Assembly (NCBI GenBank): GCA_963556145.1
Contig: OY744466.1
Location: forward strand, 4,960,001-5,024,000
DNA from: Hygrocybe punicea
Lineage: Eukaryota > Basidiomycota > Agaricomycetes > Agaricales > Hygrophoraceae
Reading direction: 5' to 3'
Length of the DNA: 64,000 nucleotides
Part shown: positions 9,853 to 21,239 of the stretch, piece after piece
Layout of the letters: every line of letters begins with the position of its first letter
How positions within the stretch are numbered: the stretch's first letter is position 1
Notes under the pieces: model-generated
Told to the model about the DNA's origin: nothing
Databases searched by the model: none
What the model saw: only the letters and a program-made list of their open reading frames with translations
Made by a program: the position numbers and the translations under genes

Positions 9853-11688
9853 TTACTCGTAATAGTCAGCCACAATGTGAAATCTTGATACACGATCCAT
9901 CCTCCGCTGCTCAGAAAAAACAATATCCTCAAATTGGTGCCAAATGTGCATCCCATCAGGATCCACGAGCCAATGCCTCACATACACAGACTGAATCTGG
10001 TTGTACCCTACTTGGCGACACCTCAAATTGTGAAGTTGGAGACATGTCTCTAGCAAGTCAGCACAGTCTTCCTTGTGTTGGACAACCAGTGGGATTCGTA
10101 GCCGACCAAAAGAACCTTGAAGGGCACGGTTACTAGGGATGACCAAGGGTTGACATATGTGATAGGGTGAGATTTTCCAAGGGTTTTGAAGGGTTTGTTC
10201 TTGAATCATTATCTATTGCAGATAGTGATAGAAACTTGGTGGGAATTTCAAAGAGTTATATATTTTCTAGTTTCTCTCCAAAATTTAGGTCAGATTTCTT
10301 CAGTAGTTATTGTGCAGTTCCATTTTCAAAAAGGAGTGTTTTTCAAAAACCATAGGGGTCCGCGTTTTTCAACCCCTATGGTTTTTGAAAAACACTCCTT
10401 TTTGAAAATGGAACTGCACAATAACTACTGAAGAAATTTGACCTAAATTTTGGAGAGAAACTAGAAAATATATAACTCTTTGAAATTCCCACCAAGTTTC
10501 TATCACTATCTGCAATAGATAATGATTCAAGAACAAACCCTTCAAAACCCTTGGAAAATCTCACCCTATCACATATGTCAACCCTTACCCATCCCTAACG
10601 GTTACCCCATTCCGCAGTCTGCCGATATGACAAAAGCTGCCAGTGAAGTTTTAGATGCTTCTCAACTTCCTCCGGTGTCCCTACAACCTTGTCGCCTGAT
10701 CGAAATGGAGCGCAGATACGACCACCACTTTGGGCGCTCCCACCTCGAGAAAATGCCGTATCTGCGACAACATAAAATCCTGGTGGTGTTTGAGTCTGCA
10801 GCTTCTCGTATATTGGCAACGTGACACAGGAGTCGTGCCAACTTCCAGGAGCATTGAGGTTGGCTGCTATTATGGGCCCTGCATATGAAATGAGATGAAA
10901 ATGATCATACAAAAGACAAACAGACACTCACCGCTCAAAGAGAAGACAAACACAGAGCTGATGAAATGCTCACACTTCCAACCATTGTATGTAGCATTCT
11001 CAATCTCATGATCCTCTGACACCTGTACAGGAAAATTCAAACCATCAATACTGGCGAAGGCACCAACTAAAAGTGGATGGCACTTGAGAACGAGTTCGTT
11101 GTGATGCTGGAATTCGGAGAGCTCACGGAACCACGATATCTTGGCATCCTCCATATCACGGAGGGTTTCATGTAGAATGCACATTCCGAATATGATATAT
11201 TGGGATACTGTTGCAGGAATCAGGGCGAAAATCTGTTGCAAGCTGACTTCATGCATTGTCGAGCTGAGGTAATGAAGTACCAAGCCCAAGGCACCTTCGG
11301 CATCCAATGAATGACGTGCACCATGCGGTGTTGCGCTCACATTGACATCTCCACGGGGGATCGGTGTATTGTACCATCGTCGCCCAAATCCTTCGGCCAC
11401 AATGGCCTCAAATGTACAGACATCGAACCTCATGGTGGTGACATAGGCGCTTTCACTTCGACTCTCCCGTAACTGCACCCACGGAGTAGCAATGCGAGGA
11501 TTTGGGAGGAGCTGGGGGCAGCAGAGGTAGGGCCGTGAAGGTTGTCGGTGTTGTGCATGAAGAATGCGTGCTTGTTCTGCTCCGTTGATCACAAATGCAA
11601 GTGCCAATGTGACAAGGCATGCTTGATGGTTGTCTTCCATCTCGTTCTCGTTCTCCTCTTCTTCCTGTATCAGGCAATAACGGTCCAT
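9853..11688 (-). pseudogene. PIF/Harbinger (HARBI1-like) DDE nuclease, split by a MITE
   Basis: On the - strand the first exon (11688-10932) holds the helical N-terminus and the first catalytic Asp block VGAFASIDGLNFPVQ. A GTGAGT...CAG intron lies at 10879-10931. The second exon has LNAPGSWHDS, the second Asp in FYVVADTAFSRG, and the catalytic Glu in SYRQTAEWGNR. The frame is then cut by the 464-bp MITE at 10134-10597 and resumes exactly after the duplicated GTAACCGT as ALQGSFGRLRIPL, HNLRCRQVGYNQIQSVY, ending near 9853. Apart from the insertion it looks close to full length for DDE_Tnp_4 proteins. It was probably active until the MITE inserted. Confidence 0.85.
10134..10597. mobile_element. 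464-bp hairpin hAT-type MITE
   Basis: The ends TAGGGATG...(CC)ATCCCTA are inverted. The 8-bp direct repeat ACGGTTAC flanks it at 10126-10133 and 10598-10605, as expected for hAT elements. The two arms of about 220 bp are almost perfect reverse complements around GGGGTCCGCGTTTTTCAACC CC near 10355-10378. A transcript would fold into one long hairpin. It sits inside the Harbinger nuclease gene. Confidence 0.92.
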
Positions 11689-11836
11689 GCAGTTCAGTCA
11701 CCTTATTTGGGTTGTCGAGGTTATGCTAGCTAACTGATTATTTTATGCCATGGTTTGTTCGACGCATTAAATCTGACGAATAAACTGATGGCCCTGGCCG
11801 TGAGAAAACTCAGAATTACACCTATCTCATATCTTT

Positions 11837-12132
11837 ATGCTGCGGAAATTCACCCAGTGGATTGATACATTCACTGTTGCCACTGCTTCAAGGTGCCTAG
11901 AGTGTAACAGCTGCCTACTTAGAAAATATTATTTTGTCCACAGCCCTTTGACACTTGCCTTTGATGTATCTGCACAAAATCTTGTCATAAGTCAGACTTT
12001 AACAGTGCCCATCAATGGTAATGATTTTACATATCAACTTAGAAGTATAATATATTATGCTTACAGCCATTTCACTGCCCGTGACATCACTCCTGTTGGT
12101 TTTGTTTGGTTTCATGATGGCGGTGCTTCCAT
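11837..12132 (+). pseudogene. orphan gene X2, 5' piece up to the CACTA insertion
   Basis: The frame reads KFTQWIDTFTVATAS, a CxxC pair (CLECNSC), then YQLRSIIYYAYSHFTARDI and GFVWFHDGG. The frame is 98 codons plus two bases long when it meets the CAT target duplication at 12130-12132. Resuming at 30765 completes an ATG codon and continues EYEGSLSSIENLYVGR to a stop. The pattern YxLRxIIY...HFTAR...WFHDG resembles the C-terminal box of ubiquitin-specific proteases, but that is a weak analogy. The N-terminal part is missing from the left flank. Related to X1 (39-306). Confidence 0.65.
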
Positions 12133-12632
12133 CACTGCTGACACCGCAATATTTTGCAGGATGCAAAATGATTGCAAAATGATTGGAAGCTTGTTAAAGT
12201 TTTGCATTTGATTTTAAACCGTGCAAAATCCAATTAAAATTTCACACATAATAACTCGTGAAATTCTATTTAAACACAAAGATTTGTGGGAATTTATCTC
12301 GACACAAAATTAATCAAATTCAAAAGTATTGTTCTGAGTGAAAATGTAGACAAAAGTGAAAGTTTTCCCATACCTTGTCAGCTGTCAAAATAATTGTAAA
12401 AAATATCAAATTCAATCAATTTTGCAAGACGTCAAAATCTTGTTTATTCAACCTCACCAAATGCAGAATTTTGGCCAAGGATTTTGCAAGTCACAACATT
12501 CCATATTTCACAATAAGATTTAGCCTTTGCAAAATATTTCGGAAATAAATCATTTTGCGTGGCCCACAATGCTTCGCGCACTCAAGTGTGTTGCTCATCA
12601 CACACTTAGCACACACTTAGTGAACACTTGAG
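12133..12632. repeat. left TIR of the CACTA element, about 500 bp
   Basis: It matches 30262-30761 in reverse complement over about 500 bases, with only scattered differences in the outer 430. The inner part carries repeated CACTCAAGTG / CACACTTAG / CACTTGAGTG motifs, like the subterminal binding-site repeats of CACTA elements. Confidence 0.92.
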
Positions 12633-12693
12633 TGCACGCCTGAGAGTGGAGTAAAGGTTTTTTATTTCATTCGCTAAGTAAGAGGACTAAAAT

Positions 12694-15233
12694 TTACGAC
12701 CCGCCGTGATCTTTGAGGAAACCTTTGGAAATGGAAGACATAGCCTGCTTAAGCTTGCGAGATTTGTGGTGCCCCCTTAATCGATCTCGCCATCGATGTT
12801 GAGGAAGTGGTGGCTCTCCCTTCTCAACTCTGGTCAACCACGTTTGGTAAACCATTTCAGACCACTCAGTCCAGCACCCATAGTTTTCTCCACTTGCATC
12901 ATACGTCCAGGGCAGAGGAAACCAAGACACCGTGGCGGTCTGGGCGCCATTGCCTAACAGGGAGCCCATCAGGTTTGGTAAATTAAAAGCACAAACATAC
13001 CGGTGTAACAGATATACGTCCCACAAAGTAAAAGGATCTCATCCTTGCTCAAGTCATCATCCCAGAGGCAATCAACCGAATTGCTATCTTGAACTGAGAA
13101 CCCATCCCGATGCAGGAGTACCGCAGATGACGGGCCTTGTAAGACGGTGTGGAAGCTTGTTTCCTGCACAGCCAGACGCCACAAAACCCCGCCTCGGAGA
13201 AGTGCTGCTCGACCCCCATGACCACTCAAGATCACGGCACGCTGGTGCAGATATGCATCATAGTCTCTTCTTGAGAATTTGCACCCGGAGAGTTGAATGG
13301 GAACGGTGGAGGGGTGGAATGACAACGAGCTGGGAATTTCCCTAAGGGGGTGAAGAGTTCGGAATTGAATTCCCCTCTGCAGAAGGTTTCGAGCAATGTC
13401 TACTTCCTGACACCCAGCATCCAATCTGCAGATGTAAAGCACATCAGCAGGTTGAGAGACGGCGATCTTCCATGGGACGGTCGCAGCTCGCCCAAAGTCA
13501 AAGAAATAAAGCCCAGACGGCAGACGGCGAAGGCGCTTGATGCGATATGTGAGGACCAGAGGCTGGCGGCTGTCCCGACTCAAGTCCCACAAAGGTTGCT
13601 CAGGTTGCAGACCCGAGACAAGGGCTTCAAAAAAATTTAAGGCAATCGCGCCGAGCCCCGTCATGAAGATGGGATCATCCTGTCATGTCAATCCGACTGC
13701 GCAAAGGAAGGCCTGTATGGCCTGGGGTTCCATGGGGCGAGCCAGATGGGGAACCGGTATTGGCGGCACGAATCCGTGGTGCATGGATAACAGGTGCACG
13801 ATTTCGTACATGTCCGGCGTTTCCTTCACGGGCTGAATGTCATCTGCCGTGAGGGGTGGCGACGGTGACCTCTGGGTTCGGATTCCAGGGTTGTGATCAG
13901 GATCTGGTTGAATCTCCTCTTGCCGTGGCCCCCAGAAATCCTCATCGTAATCATTGTCCTCGTTGTCGTGGTCATCCTCCGGCCCAAACTCCTCACAGCA
14001 GTCCCATTCATTCCAGAAAGCATCATAGTGTCGCTGATTTGCCCCATAATTCCCTAACATTTCTTCTCTCGCACTCCGCAGAACCGCCTTACATATGAGC
14101 TGCGAAGGAATCTCGTCGCTTTTGACCCATTCAAATACTTTCGTGCTAACGGTGGGTGGATTGCGCTCACGATTCAACCGAGTCTGACGAGCTGAAGGGG
14201 ATTCCTTCTCCAGCTTCTGAGCATTCATCCTTTCGCGCTCAGCAAAGAAGTCCTTCCACGTGGGCTGGGCCTTCATGGGATGGGTGCTGGAAAGAGCCGG
14301 GCTTGCTTGGTCCTGGAGGTCCTGTGAAGCTGAAGGTGCCGTGGTGAGGAGATGCGAAGATGCTGAGGGACCAGAGGTGAAGAAAGTGGTCACGTCCTGT
14401 AGTTTATGGGGAGGAGGAGCCAAACCCTGGAGCCAGGTGTGCTGGCGAACGGCTTGTGCTTCTTCCGCTCTCCAAGGATACCAAACAGGGACGTGGTAAT
14501 GACAGAACCACTCCACTGCTGGTTGCATTTTTTCGGGATCCAATAGGTCTAGGAAGACCCCTACGTGAGGAGCAAATGATGAAAAGGTGTGGACAGAAGA
14601 CGAAGCGACCCCGGCCAACCAGGACTGGTCAAAGCCAGCCTCTGCCAACCAGGTAAACCAGTCCGGGATGAGGGCGTCGCGGAAGTGTGACTCTCCTGCA
14701 GCCATGAGAAAGGAGAGGGCGGCCATGGAAACTACAAACCAGTCCCTCGAAATGATGGCACGCCATCGCGCAATGTAGTGGCTTTTGTGAGGTCGTCCAT
14801 AGCCCCATGCAGAGGGGTGCCAAGGCAGTAGGACAGCAATGGGGTATTTCTGCGCCAACAAGGCGATGGCGTGGACCAGCCTTTGCTCGAGCTGAAGCCA
14901 ATGGCTGGCGAGGTAGGGACGAAGGCGGAATCCCCCCTCCTCCTTCTTGAGGGGCGGCATGTGGGCGAGGCGGTCGAATGGATAGCCACTGAATGAGGGA
15001 TGGACCGGCAAGAAGCTCAGATAACCGAACGCCGAGGTCCACCACCGGGGATGTTGGTAATCCTGCAGGCGGCCAGGCGATCAGGTCTGGAAAACGTTGG
15101 TCGTGAGGAGGTGAGGCGGTTTGGGTGGAGGAGGGGATATACTGCGGGAGGAATTGGGGGAGTAGTAAAGCACCCCGTTCAGGAGGTGCGCCCGTCCTTC
15201 AGAGTGGTCCAGCGGCTGTGGTGGAGCAGACAT
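12694..15233 (-). pseudogene. orphan protein A (transposon-associated, about 830 aa)
   Basis: The likely start is ATG 15233 (MSAPPQPLDHSEG). A frameshift near 15075 separates FPDLIAWPP from RLQDYQHPRWWTSAFGYLSF. A long frame then holds HWLQLEQRLVHAIALLAQKY, WGYGRPHKSHYIARW, SRDWFVVSMAALSF, an acidic linker (DDHDNEDNDYDED) and FVPPIPVPHLARP. An in-frame TGA at 13683-13685 follows. The same frame continues LYFFDFGRAATVPWKIAV, ADVLYICRLDAGCQEVD, GRAALLRGGVLWRLAV and ILLLCGTYICYTG, then a GTATGT intron, then NYGCWTEWSEMVYQTWL to 12694. This domain order is a large agaricomycete orphan family that recurs with mobile elements. No catalytic motif is known to me. Two lesions suggest loss of function. 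It is preceded by upstream cassette copy 1. Confidence 0.7.
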
Positions 15234-15299
15234 GACGTCCAAATAACCAACACAAGGGATGAGGTGATGGCGGGAAAAGTACGCAGGATTGAAGGGCGT

Positions 15300-15960
15300 G
15301 GCAAGATCAGGGCGAAGAAGGAAGGCGTGTCTGGGAGCCCAAAACACGCTTGGGAAACTGAAGACCTGACCGGGAGGAGCACTAAGGTACAGGAAGTGGG
15401 ATTGGTGTCTGGGAGCCCAAAACACGTTAGATAGATGATGGAGGAGGCAGCGGGCGCGTGTCTGGGAACCCAAAACACGCTGAGGAGAAGGAGAAAAAAA
15501 CAAAAAGCCCCAATAAGGCGAGCCCACCCAAACAAAGACAAACAACCAAAAAAGGTCTCAACGCCTTGCCTTCTAAGTTCTTCATCAGCGTCTTATGGGT
15601 TCCCAGAGACGCTGAGCCCACCCCTCATTCCCTCGTCCGTCGCATGACCCGGGAACGTTTGCCATCTGCCCCCCGTCACTTTGCTCGAACCGCTGGCCGT
15701 ACGTCCTCGCTCACCAAATCTTCAGCGTCTTATGGGTTCCCAGAGACGCTGAGTCAGCTCCTCACTCTGTCCCTTTCGCTCACTAAGTCTTTCCCTCATT
15801 CCTTTTCCTCATTCTCTCGTCTTCAAGTCGCCCGGGGACGTTCACCATTCACCTGTCGAATCACGCCATCCTCGCTCACCAAATCTTCAGTGTCTTATGG
15901 GTTCCCAGAGACGCTGAGTCGGCTCCTCACTCCCCTTCTTTGCTTCAGTCACGCAAGTAC
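15300..15960 (-). promoter_or_regulatory. shared upstream cassette, copy 1 (ahead of gene A)
   Basis: This stretch, read on the - strand, matches 19068-19480 and 25041-25455 almost base for base in its central 400 bases. It ends just before gene A. It contains six interrupted palindromes: three of the form CGTGTCTGGGA(A/G)CCCAAAACACG (near 15328, 15400, 15455) and three of the form GCGTCTTATGGGTTCCCAGA GACGC (near 15588, 15726, 15887). Its orientation relative to the downstream gene is the same as for the other two copies. A promoter or transposase-binding role is inferred, not shown. Confidence 0.7.
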
Positions 15961-16199
15961 TTCATTTCATTATCATGCCGTGCACTTTAGTACAAGTCGT
16001 TCTACGCCTCCACGATCTCTGCTGTTCCTTCAACAATCACTAGCTTTCTCAGTCCCAACAGTTGCCTAAGTTTGTCTTTGTCCATGTCGGCGAACGGCGT
16101 CCATGGGTCTTCGAGTTTCTTCTCGAAGACGAGCATTTTGTGCAATTCGAGGTTCTCCTGAATGACGGCGGCGACCGATCCCGCACCCTACCTATGCTA

Positions 16200-17860
16200 T
16201 CAGATCAAGAAAGAGCGAGATGGATCAAATGTACCTGCACCAATGGCGACATCCAAAAATTTGATGTCAGGTATAGAATCAAGAACAAAACCAACCCATT
16301 TAGCACGACCAACCGGTCTGAGAGCGTATGGTCCTAGTCTACCTTCTTACGTTTGTTGGTGGCCTGCTTGGTCTGAGACAGTGAGTACTGAGTGCATATG
16401 GGCATACATGGATACTCACTGGTTTCTCCCAGATGCATATGTCGAAACAATTTCTGACGAGCCAGAGGCAATGAGATGACGCTCAGGAGAGGAGATGGCC
16501 TGAATCCAATCTAATGAAGAGACTTAAGTTGACTTCTCATTGGTTTACGTACCTCAACTGTCTGAATCAACGCCTGGCCTGAATTCATCTCCATTCATTA
16601 TTGCTGTGCAGTTTGACTGATGAACAACTCACCTCCGTCGTGATGCAAGGTCTGGACAACCCCTTCTGAATTTGTGTTGAAGAGGTAGACATTACCGTGA
16701 TCACTTCCACATACGACCACATTGGCCTGCTCGGCGAAAACCCCCTTCTTCACATATCTTCGAGTGACTGCCATGCTGAAGGATCGCACGGGAGAAGTCC
16801 GAGTTATGTTATATAAATCAAATCCCATGCTCAAGTTGTCAACGAGGACGAAATTTTCTGATGGGCAGACACTAGCATTCCCTCTATGAAATTCACCTCA
16901 GTTTGCTGGACGTTTTTCACATCAAATCACTCACATGCCAGACTTGAACACCTTGGACCATTTCTTGACGGATGTCTCTGCATCTCGACAGGAACTAGCC
17001 AAACGAGGATCAGCAGGACGCTGTGGCCAGTATATACGTTCACTCACACTTCTCCGGACTCCAAACTGAACACCAATAGGTTCTGATAGCCACTCGTGAA
17101 GTGGATAGCGCGAGGGATGGTCAGGTCCAGCATGTGCTTATTCCATAGGCTCGTGAGAGTACCTGTATTTATCTAAGCATTCTTTTGAAGTTTCCTTTAC
17201 TCCGAACTCACCGTTCTTCTCCAGGCAATAAACCTGAACCTGACCATAGTGACTCGATGTTGCGAGTTGGCTGCGTGTTGGATCAAATGCCAGGGCCTCG
17301 ACACTGTCACTAACGGCAAATGCGCGGGTGTTCAACAACTCCAAGAACTTGCCCTGATCTTCATCAGTGCCACCGTTGAATGAAATGAGGGGTATACTCA
17401 CCCCAAACCTGCTTTGGCGATATACTGACACCATTCCTCTTCCAGTTCCGAAGCAAAGTGTTTCGCCCGTGACTCCAGCTTCTGAAGCTAGCCACTTTAT
17501 ACAGGTGATTTGCCCCCACTTTCCTCCGTTGTCATGGATCACCTGGATGCATTTGTATTTTTCTAAGATCCAAACCTGAATGGCTTCGTCATCTCCTACA
17601 TCACGTCATCAGTGCTGTGTTCCCAAGTCACTGGTCTCCCTACCTCCACTTGCAAGTTGTTCACCATCGTGAGCGAAGGCAAAGCAGTTGACGGCCGCAG
17701 TGTGGCCAGCAAGCCGTCTAGCTAGTCGATATTGCTGTCTGGAAATAAGGCAATGAATAAGCTTGGAGGAACCAGACGTACATCTTTTTGCACAAAAATT
17801 TGATCCCAAATTTCTTGAATGGTTGACGGCATGAAAGAGTATTAGGACTTTCTGCACTGA
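16200..17860 (-). CDS. WD40-repeat protein B
   Basis: Several exons on the - strand. The first visible one has LARRLAGHTAAVNCFAFAHD followed by GEQLASGG, with an intron and then GDDEAIQVWILEKYKCIQVI. Next come WGQITCIKWLASEAG, ETLCFGTGRGMVSVY and VEALAFDPTRSQLATSSHYG. The distal part has NMSMGFDLYNITRTSPVRSF, VVVCGSDHGNVYLFN and, near 16460, HLIASGSSE. The GH...W(D)-type spacing marks a WD40 propeller. The exact start and 3' end are uncertain, and the stretch 16840-17137 is hard to read through. A closely related copy lies at 52160-52672 beside another E-type gene. Such proteins act as scaffolds; no partner can be named. Confidence 0.7.
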
Positions 17861-18086
17861 CGGCGTATTCAGTATATATACTCAAAATATATAATTGTGT
17901 TCTCCATTCTTTTGTGAGGATGAACAATATCATTCTGTTGTGACGTCGTGTTGGCACGCTTACGAGAACATAACAAGGACACAAATAGTTCACCATTTAG
18001 AGAATTATCATACAGAAAATGACTCAAAGGGGAACAAGGATCATAAATAATAAATAGGGACTCCACGAAAGTGCACCTCAGAAATA

Positions 18087-18905
18087 ATGCAGACCGCTGG
18101 TATTATTTGCCGACATCTACCACTCATCACAGGACGTATTATATTCACAACCCAGAGACTTCCTGACCCACCAATGATCACCCCACGGATGGATTTTTAC
18201 GCAGAAGAGCGAGACTTGACCTCCTTGGCAAAGGAACAAAGCGAATGCAGCGATGAAGCCATGTCGGAACTATCCGTTCTAGAAAGTGACGAGGAACCCA
18301 TCAGCGGTCACAAAATCCCTAAACCACCAGGTGAGGCAGGCCGCCCAGGCAGTGGTGGTTACAACTTGAAAGATGTGCTGGGATGGGCCAAGGCAGAATT
18401 TGACCAAGTGCAGGTAGCATGAATATTGCGTGATGAATTGAAAAAAAGGAGTTGACTTCGAGTCGTAGAAATGCCTCCGCTCCCAAGCCAACGAGAAGCT
18501 GAGCTGGGATAAAAGCTATGCACATCAAAAAGACAGCACGATACGTGCCATTTGTCTTCAAGTAAGCAACTAACCTCAGCTAAACTTGCCCTCAGGAGCT
18601 CACACACTGCACAGGCATCCAAAAAGCATCCGATTTTAGACCAATACGTCAACCATTGGCCAGTCCGGTCTATGCTGAAACTTCACCTCAAGTACACCTC
18701 AGAGTCGGCTCGACGCACGAAGGAGAAGGCCATCGCCAAGAAGGTGGAGCAAGTCGTTGGAAAGGCGGTCGCCGTGAGAAAGGCCCTTCCCAAAAGGAAA
18801 GGAGCAGTGACAGAGAGAGACCAGGAGGACAAGGATGACAATGACAATGACAATGACAATGGCGATGGCGATGGCGACGATGGCGACGGCGAGGAGATGG
18901 CTTAA
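18087..18905 (+). CDS. orphan protein C (GEAGRPGSGGYNL family)
   Basis: Three exons, 18087-18413, 18469-18561 and 18615-18905, all with GT-AG borders, give 236 uninterrupted codons. Acidic serine-rich N-terminus (SELSVLESDEE), then the signature GEAGRPGSGGYNLKDVLGW, a helical segment (QKCLRSQANEKLSW), KHPILDQYVNHWPV, LKLHLKYTSESARR, a Lys-rich stretch and an Asp-rich tail ending DGDGEEMA. This signature is an orphan family often found next to transposons in agaricomycetes. The basic/acidic pattern suggests a nucleic-acid- or chromatin-associated factor (inference). It diverges from WD40 gene B over about 230 bp. An earlier or later Met is possible. Confidence 0.7.
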
Positions 18906-19734
18906 GTTTCTAGAGATCGTCATTTTTAAATTTGTACGATCGGAACCGGTATGCAGCTAAGAAAGAGGTCGAGGTGTGGGTCCGTTTCCAAACGATGTGT
19001 AGTATGAAAATGAAGCGTTTGCGTGACTGAAGCAAAGAAGGGACGTAAGGCCAGCAGTTTGAGTGATTCAACGGGGTGAATGGCGCACGTTCCCGGGCAA
19101 CGCGACAGATGAGGGAGTGAGGAGCTGACTCAGCGTCTCTGGGAACCCATAAGACGCTGAAGATTTGGTGAGCGAGGACGTACGGCCAGCGGTTCGAGCA
19201 AAGTGACGGGGGGCAGATGGCAAACGTTCCCGGGTCATGCGACGGACGAGGGAATGAGAGGTGGGCTCAGCATCTCTGGGAACCCATAAGACACTGATGA
19301 AGAACTTAGAAGGCAAGGCGTTGAGACCTTTTTTGGTTGTTTGTCTTTGTTTGGGTGGGCTCACCTTATTGGGGCTTTTTGTTTTTTTCTCCTTCTCCTC
19401 AGCGTGTTTTGGGTTCCCAGACACGCGCCCGCTGCCTCCTCCATCATCTATCTAACGTGTTTTGGGCTCCCAGACACGTTGTTCGCTTCCTCTTCCACCA
19501 GTGCTCCCCCCGGATTCCCCGTTACGCGTCAGCGCCCCCGGATTCCTCCCTACGCGGCTTCGGCGTGGTCTCATTGCCCCATTCCTGCGCATGAGTGCTT
19601 TTTTTTCTGCCGGCCTCTCACCGCTCGTTGGGCCACTCAGGGATCAACCCTGGGACCAAGTGGGCCAGCAAGCTTTGAGACGCCGCAGATGCTTGGCCGA
19701 AGTCCTGCTCCTGAGCTCACGATCTTTTCTCCAG
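18881..19734 (+). promoter_or_regulatory. shared upstream cassette, copy 2 (ahead of TET/JBP)
   Basis: It runs from the tail of gene C (GGCGAGGAGATGGCTTAAGT) through TCTAGAGATCGTCATTTTTA to CTCACGATCTTTTCTCCAGA. It matches 24840-25709 with only scattered substitutions. The 3' end of the duplication extends into the first codons of TET/JBP. It includes four interrupted palindromes near 19131, 19268, 19403 and 19459. Near identity implies recent duplication or continuing gene conversion. Confidence 0.75.
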
Positions 19735-21232
19735 ATGCTCTGGTTTCCCCGCGCTCAACTGGTAAGCCTCCCACCCTTTGGGAAACCCTGGCTGACGTTG
19801 CCAGTAGACCCGCTCGGGCAGGCCCTTCTCTCCTTATGGCGTTTCCCCTCTTCCCTGCCCAGATTCTGTCGATTTCGGCCGCCTTTTGGAGGAGGCCACT
19901 TTGCGCGACTCCGAAGAATTGGAGGAAGAAGGCACCGAGGTCGATGCCATCGGAGTCGCGGCAAAACGTCCCCCCTCACCCCAATGGCTGGAAGCGCCCA
20001 AGGCGAAACGAGTTTGACAGAACAACCCGCAAGTGCCAGCATTCTCCACCTCTCGGCAACACGCGAAACGCCGCCGCCAGCGGGAGGCAGGCCGCCAGCT
20101 CAATGGACATGTGCCGCGAGCCAAGTCCCTAAAAGCACACGTGCAACCTGCCACCCCGGTCTTCACTGCCCTGGCAATGGAGGGCCTTCCTGCGATGTCT
20201 TGCAGCTACCAGGCGGTCCCAAAGAGCTTTTTGGATGCGCAGAAGGCTTATACGCTGCTGGAATTGATGAGCTTGGGGCTTCGTTTGATTCACTGGGATG
20301 GCTAGTGAGCACTTGATGTTCTTGACCTGAAATAGGAGGCTTATTCCACTGCAGTGAGTCACGGCCCATTTACGACCTGCAGAAGCAAATCATCGCATGC
20401 CTGGCGGGGCAGCCGCGCGACCTGACCTATGCAGCTCCTGTAGAGGCCGTCTATCTATTCTTCTTGCTTGTAGCTGAGAATGCCCAGCTCAAGCCTTCAG
20501 TGCATGCTCATGGGCCATTTCCTGTCCTCAATGTGGGGATTACACATAGCCTGGGCACAACGAGGCCAGTCCGGGTGAACAATCGTGAGCACACTTGGGC
20601 GGCTGAGTCGCTGTTAGGCAATCCACACCTCCAGCGACTAGCAAGCTCGGCCAGCGGTGAGTCCTGGGGCCATCATCTAGGGAACTGCGTTTTGACCTCA
20701 TACTCCAGCTGCTTTTGCCCTGTGGGCACCCAAAATTTACCAGTACTACCGAAGCCATTTGGAACCACTTTACTCTCAGATGCCTCATCTCCACCGGAAC
20801 TTCAATGGCGGCATCTTCCCAAGCGCGGCCTTCAATTTTGGGCCCAACATCTGGACATTTAAGCACCGGGACAGCATGAACTGTCTATTTGGATGGTGTG
20901 CTATCCAGGCTTTGGGTCACTTCGATCCCAAAGCTGGAGGCCACCTAATTCTGTGGGATCTAGGGTTGGTCATAGAATTTCCCCCTGGTGCTCTAATCCT
21001 AATCCCATCAGCCACCCTCACACACTCGAACGTCCCAGTGCAGCCTGGTGATACCCGGGCATCCTTCACCCAGTATTGTGCGGGTGGTCTTTTTCGCTAC
21101 GTCGACAATGGTTTCCGAACAGAGGCCCAATTGCGTGATGAGGATCCTGCTGCCCTGGCTCAGGCACTAGAGATGAAGAAAACTCGTTGGGAAATGGGCC
21201 TTGGACTTTCAGCACCCTGGATGAATTGTTGA
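19689..21232 (+). CDS. fungal TET/JBP-family 5-methylcytosine dioxygenase (one premature TGA)
   Basis: Four exons (19689-19761, 19863-20304, 20355-20656, 20709-21232), all GT-AG, give 447 in-phase codons. The N-terminal part is charged and basic (RQHAKRRRQREAGRQL). The catalytic double-stranded beta-helix follows: AAFNFGPNIWTFKHRDSMN holds the iron ligands H325 and D327, then FGWCAIQALG, GGHLILWDLGLVIEFPPGA, the distal iron ligand H378 in SATLTHSNVPV, and R389 in RASFTQYCAGGLFRYVDNGF to bind 2-oxoglutarate. These are the signature residues of basidiomycete TET/JBP proteins, which oxidise 5-methylcytosine in DNA. Codon 76 is TGA (20015-20017, after AKRV), upstream of the catalytic domain. The last residues appear shifted by one base (GLGLSAPWMNC). 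The start chosen is the first in-phase ATG before exon 1's donor; an upstream start inside the cassette is possible. Confidence 0.9.
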
Positions 21233-21239
21233 CTCAGGT

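Noticed and set aside
15458..16069. 203-codon + frame, with relatives antisense at 19068 and 25041
   Set aside because: It is the antisense of the shared upstream cassette; the same frame recurs only because the cassette is duplicated.
19337..20316. Long overlapping frames (85-284 codons) across the TET/JBP 5' region
   Set aside because: Spliced exons from 19689 explain the family motifs; these frames cross introns and carry no motif themselves.
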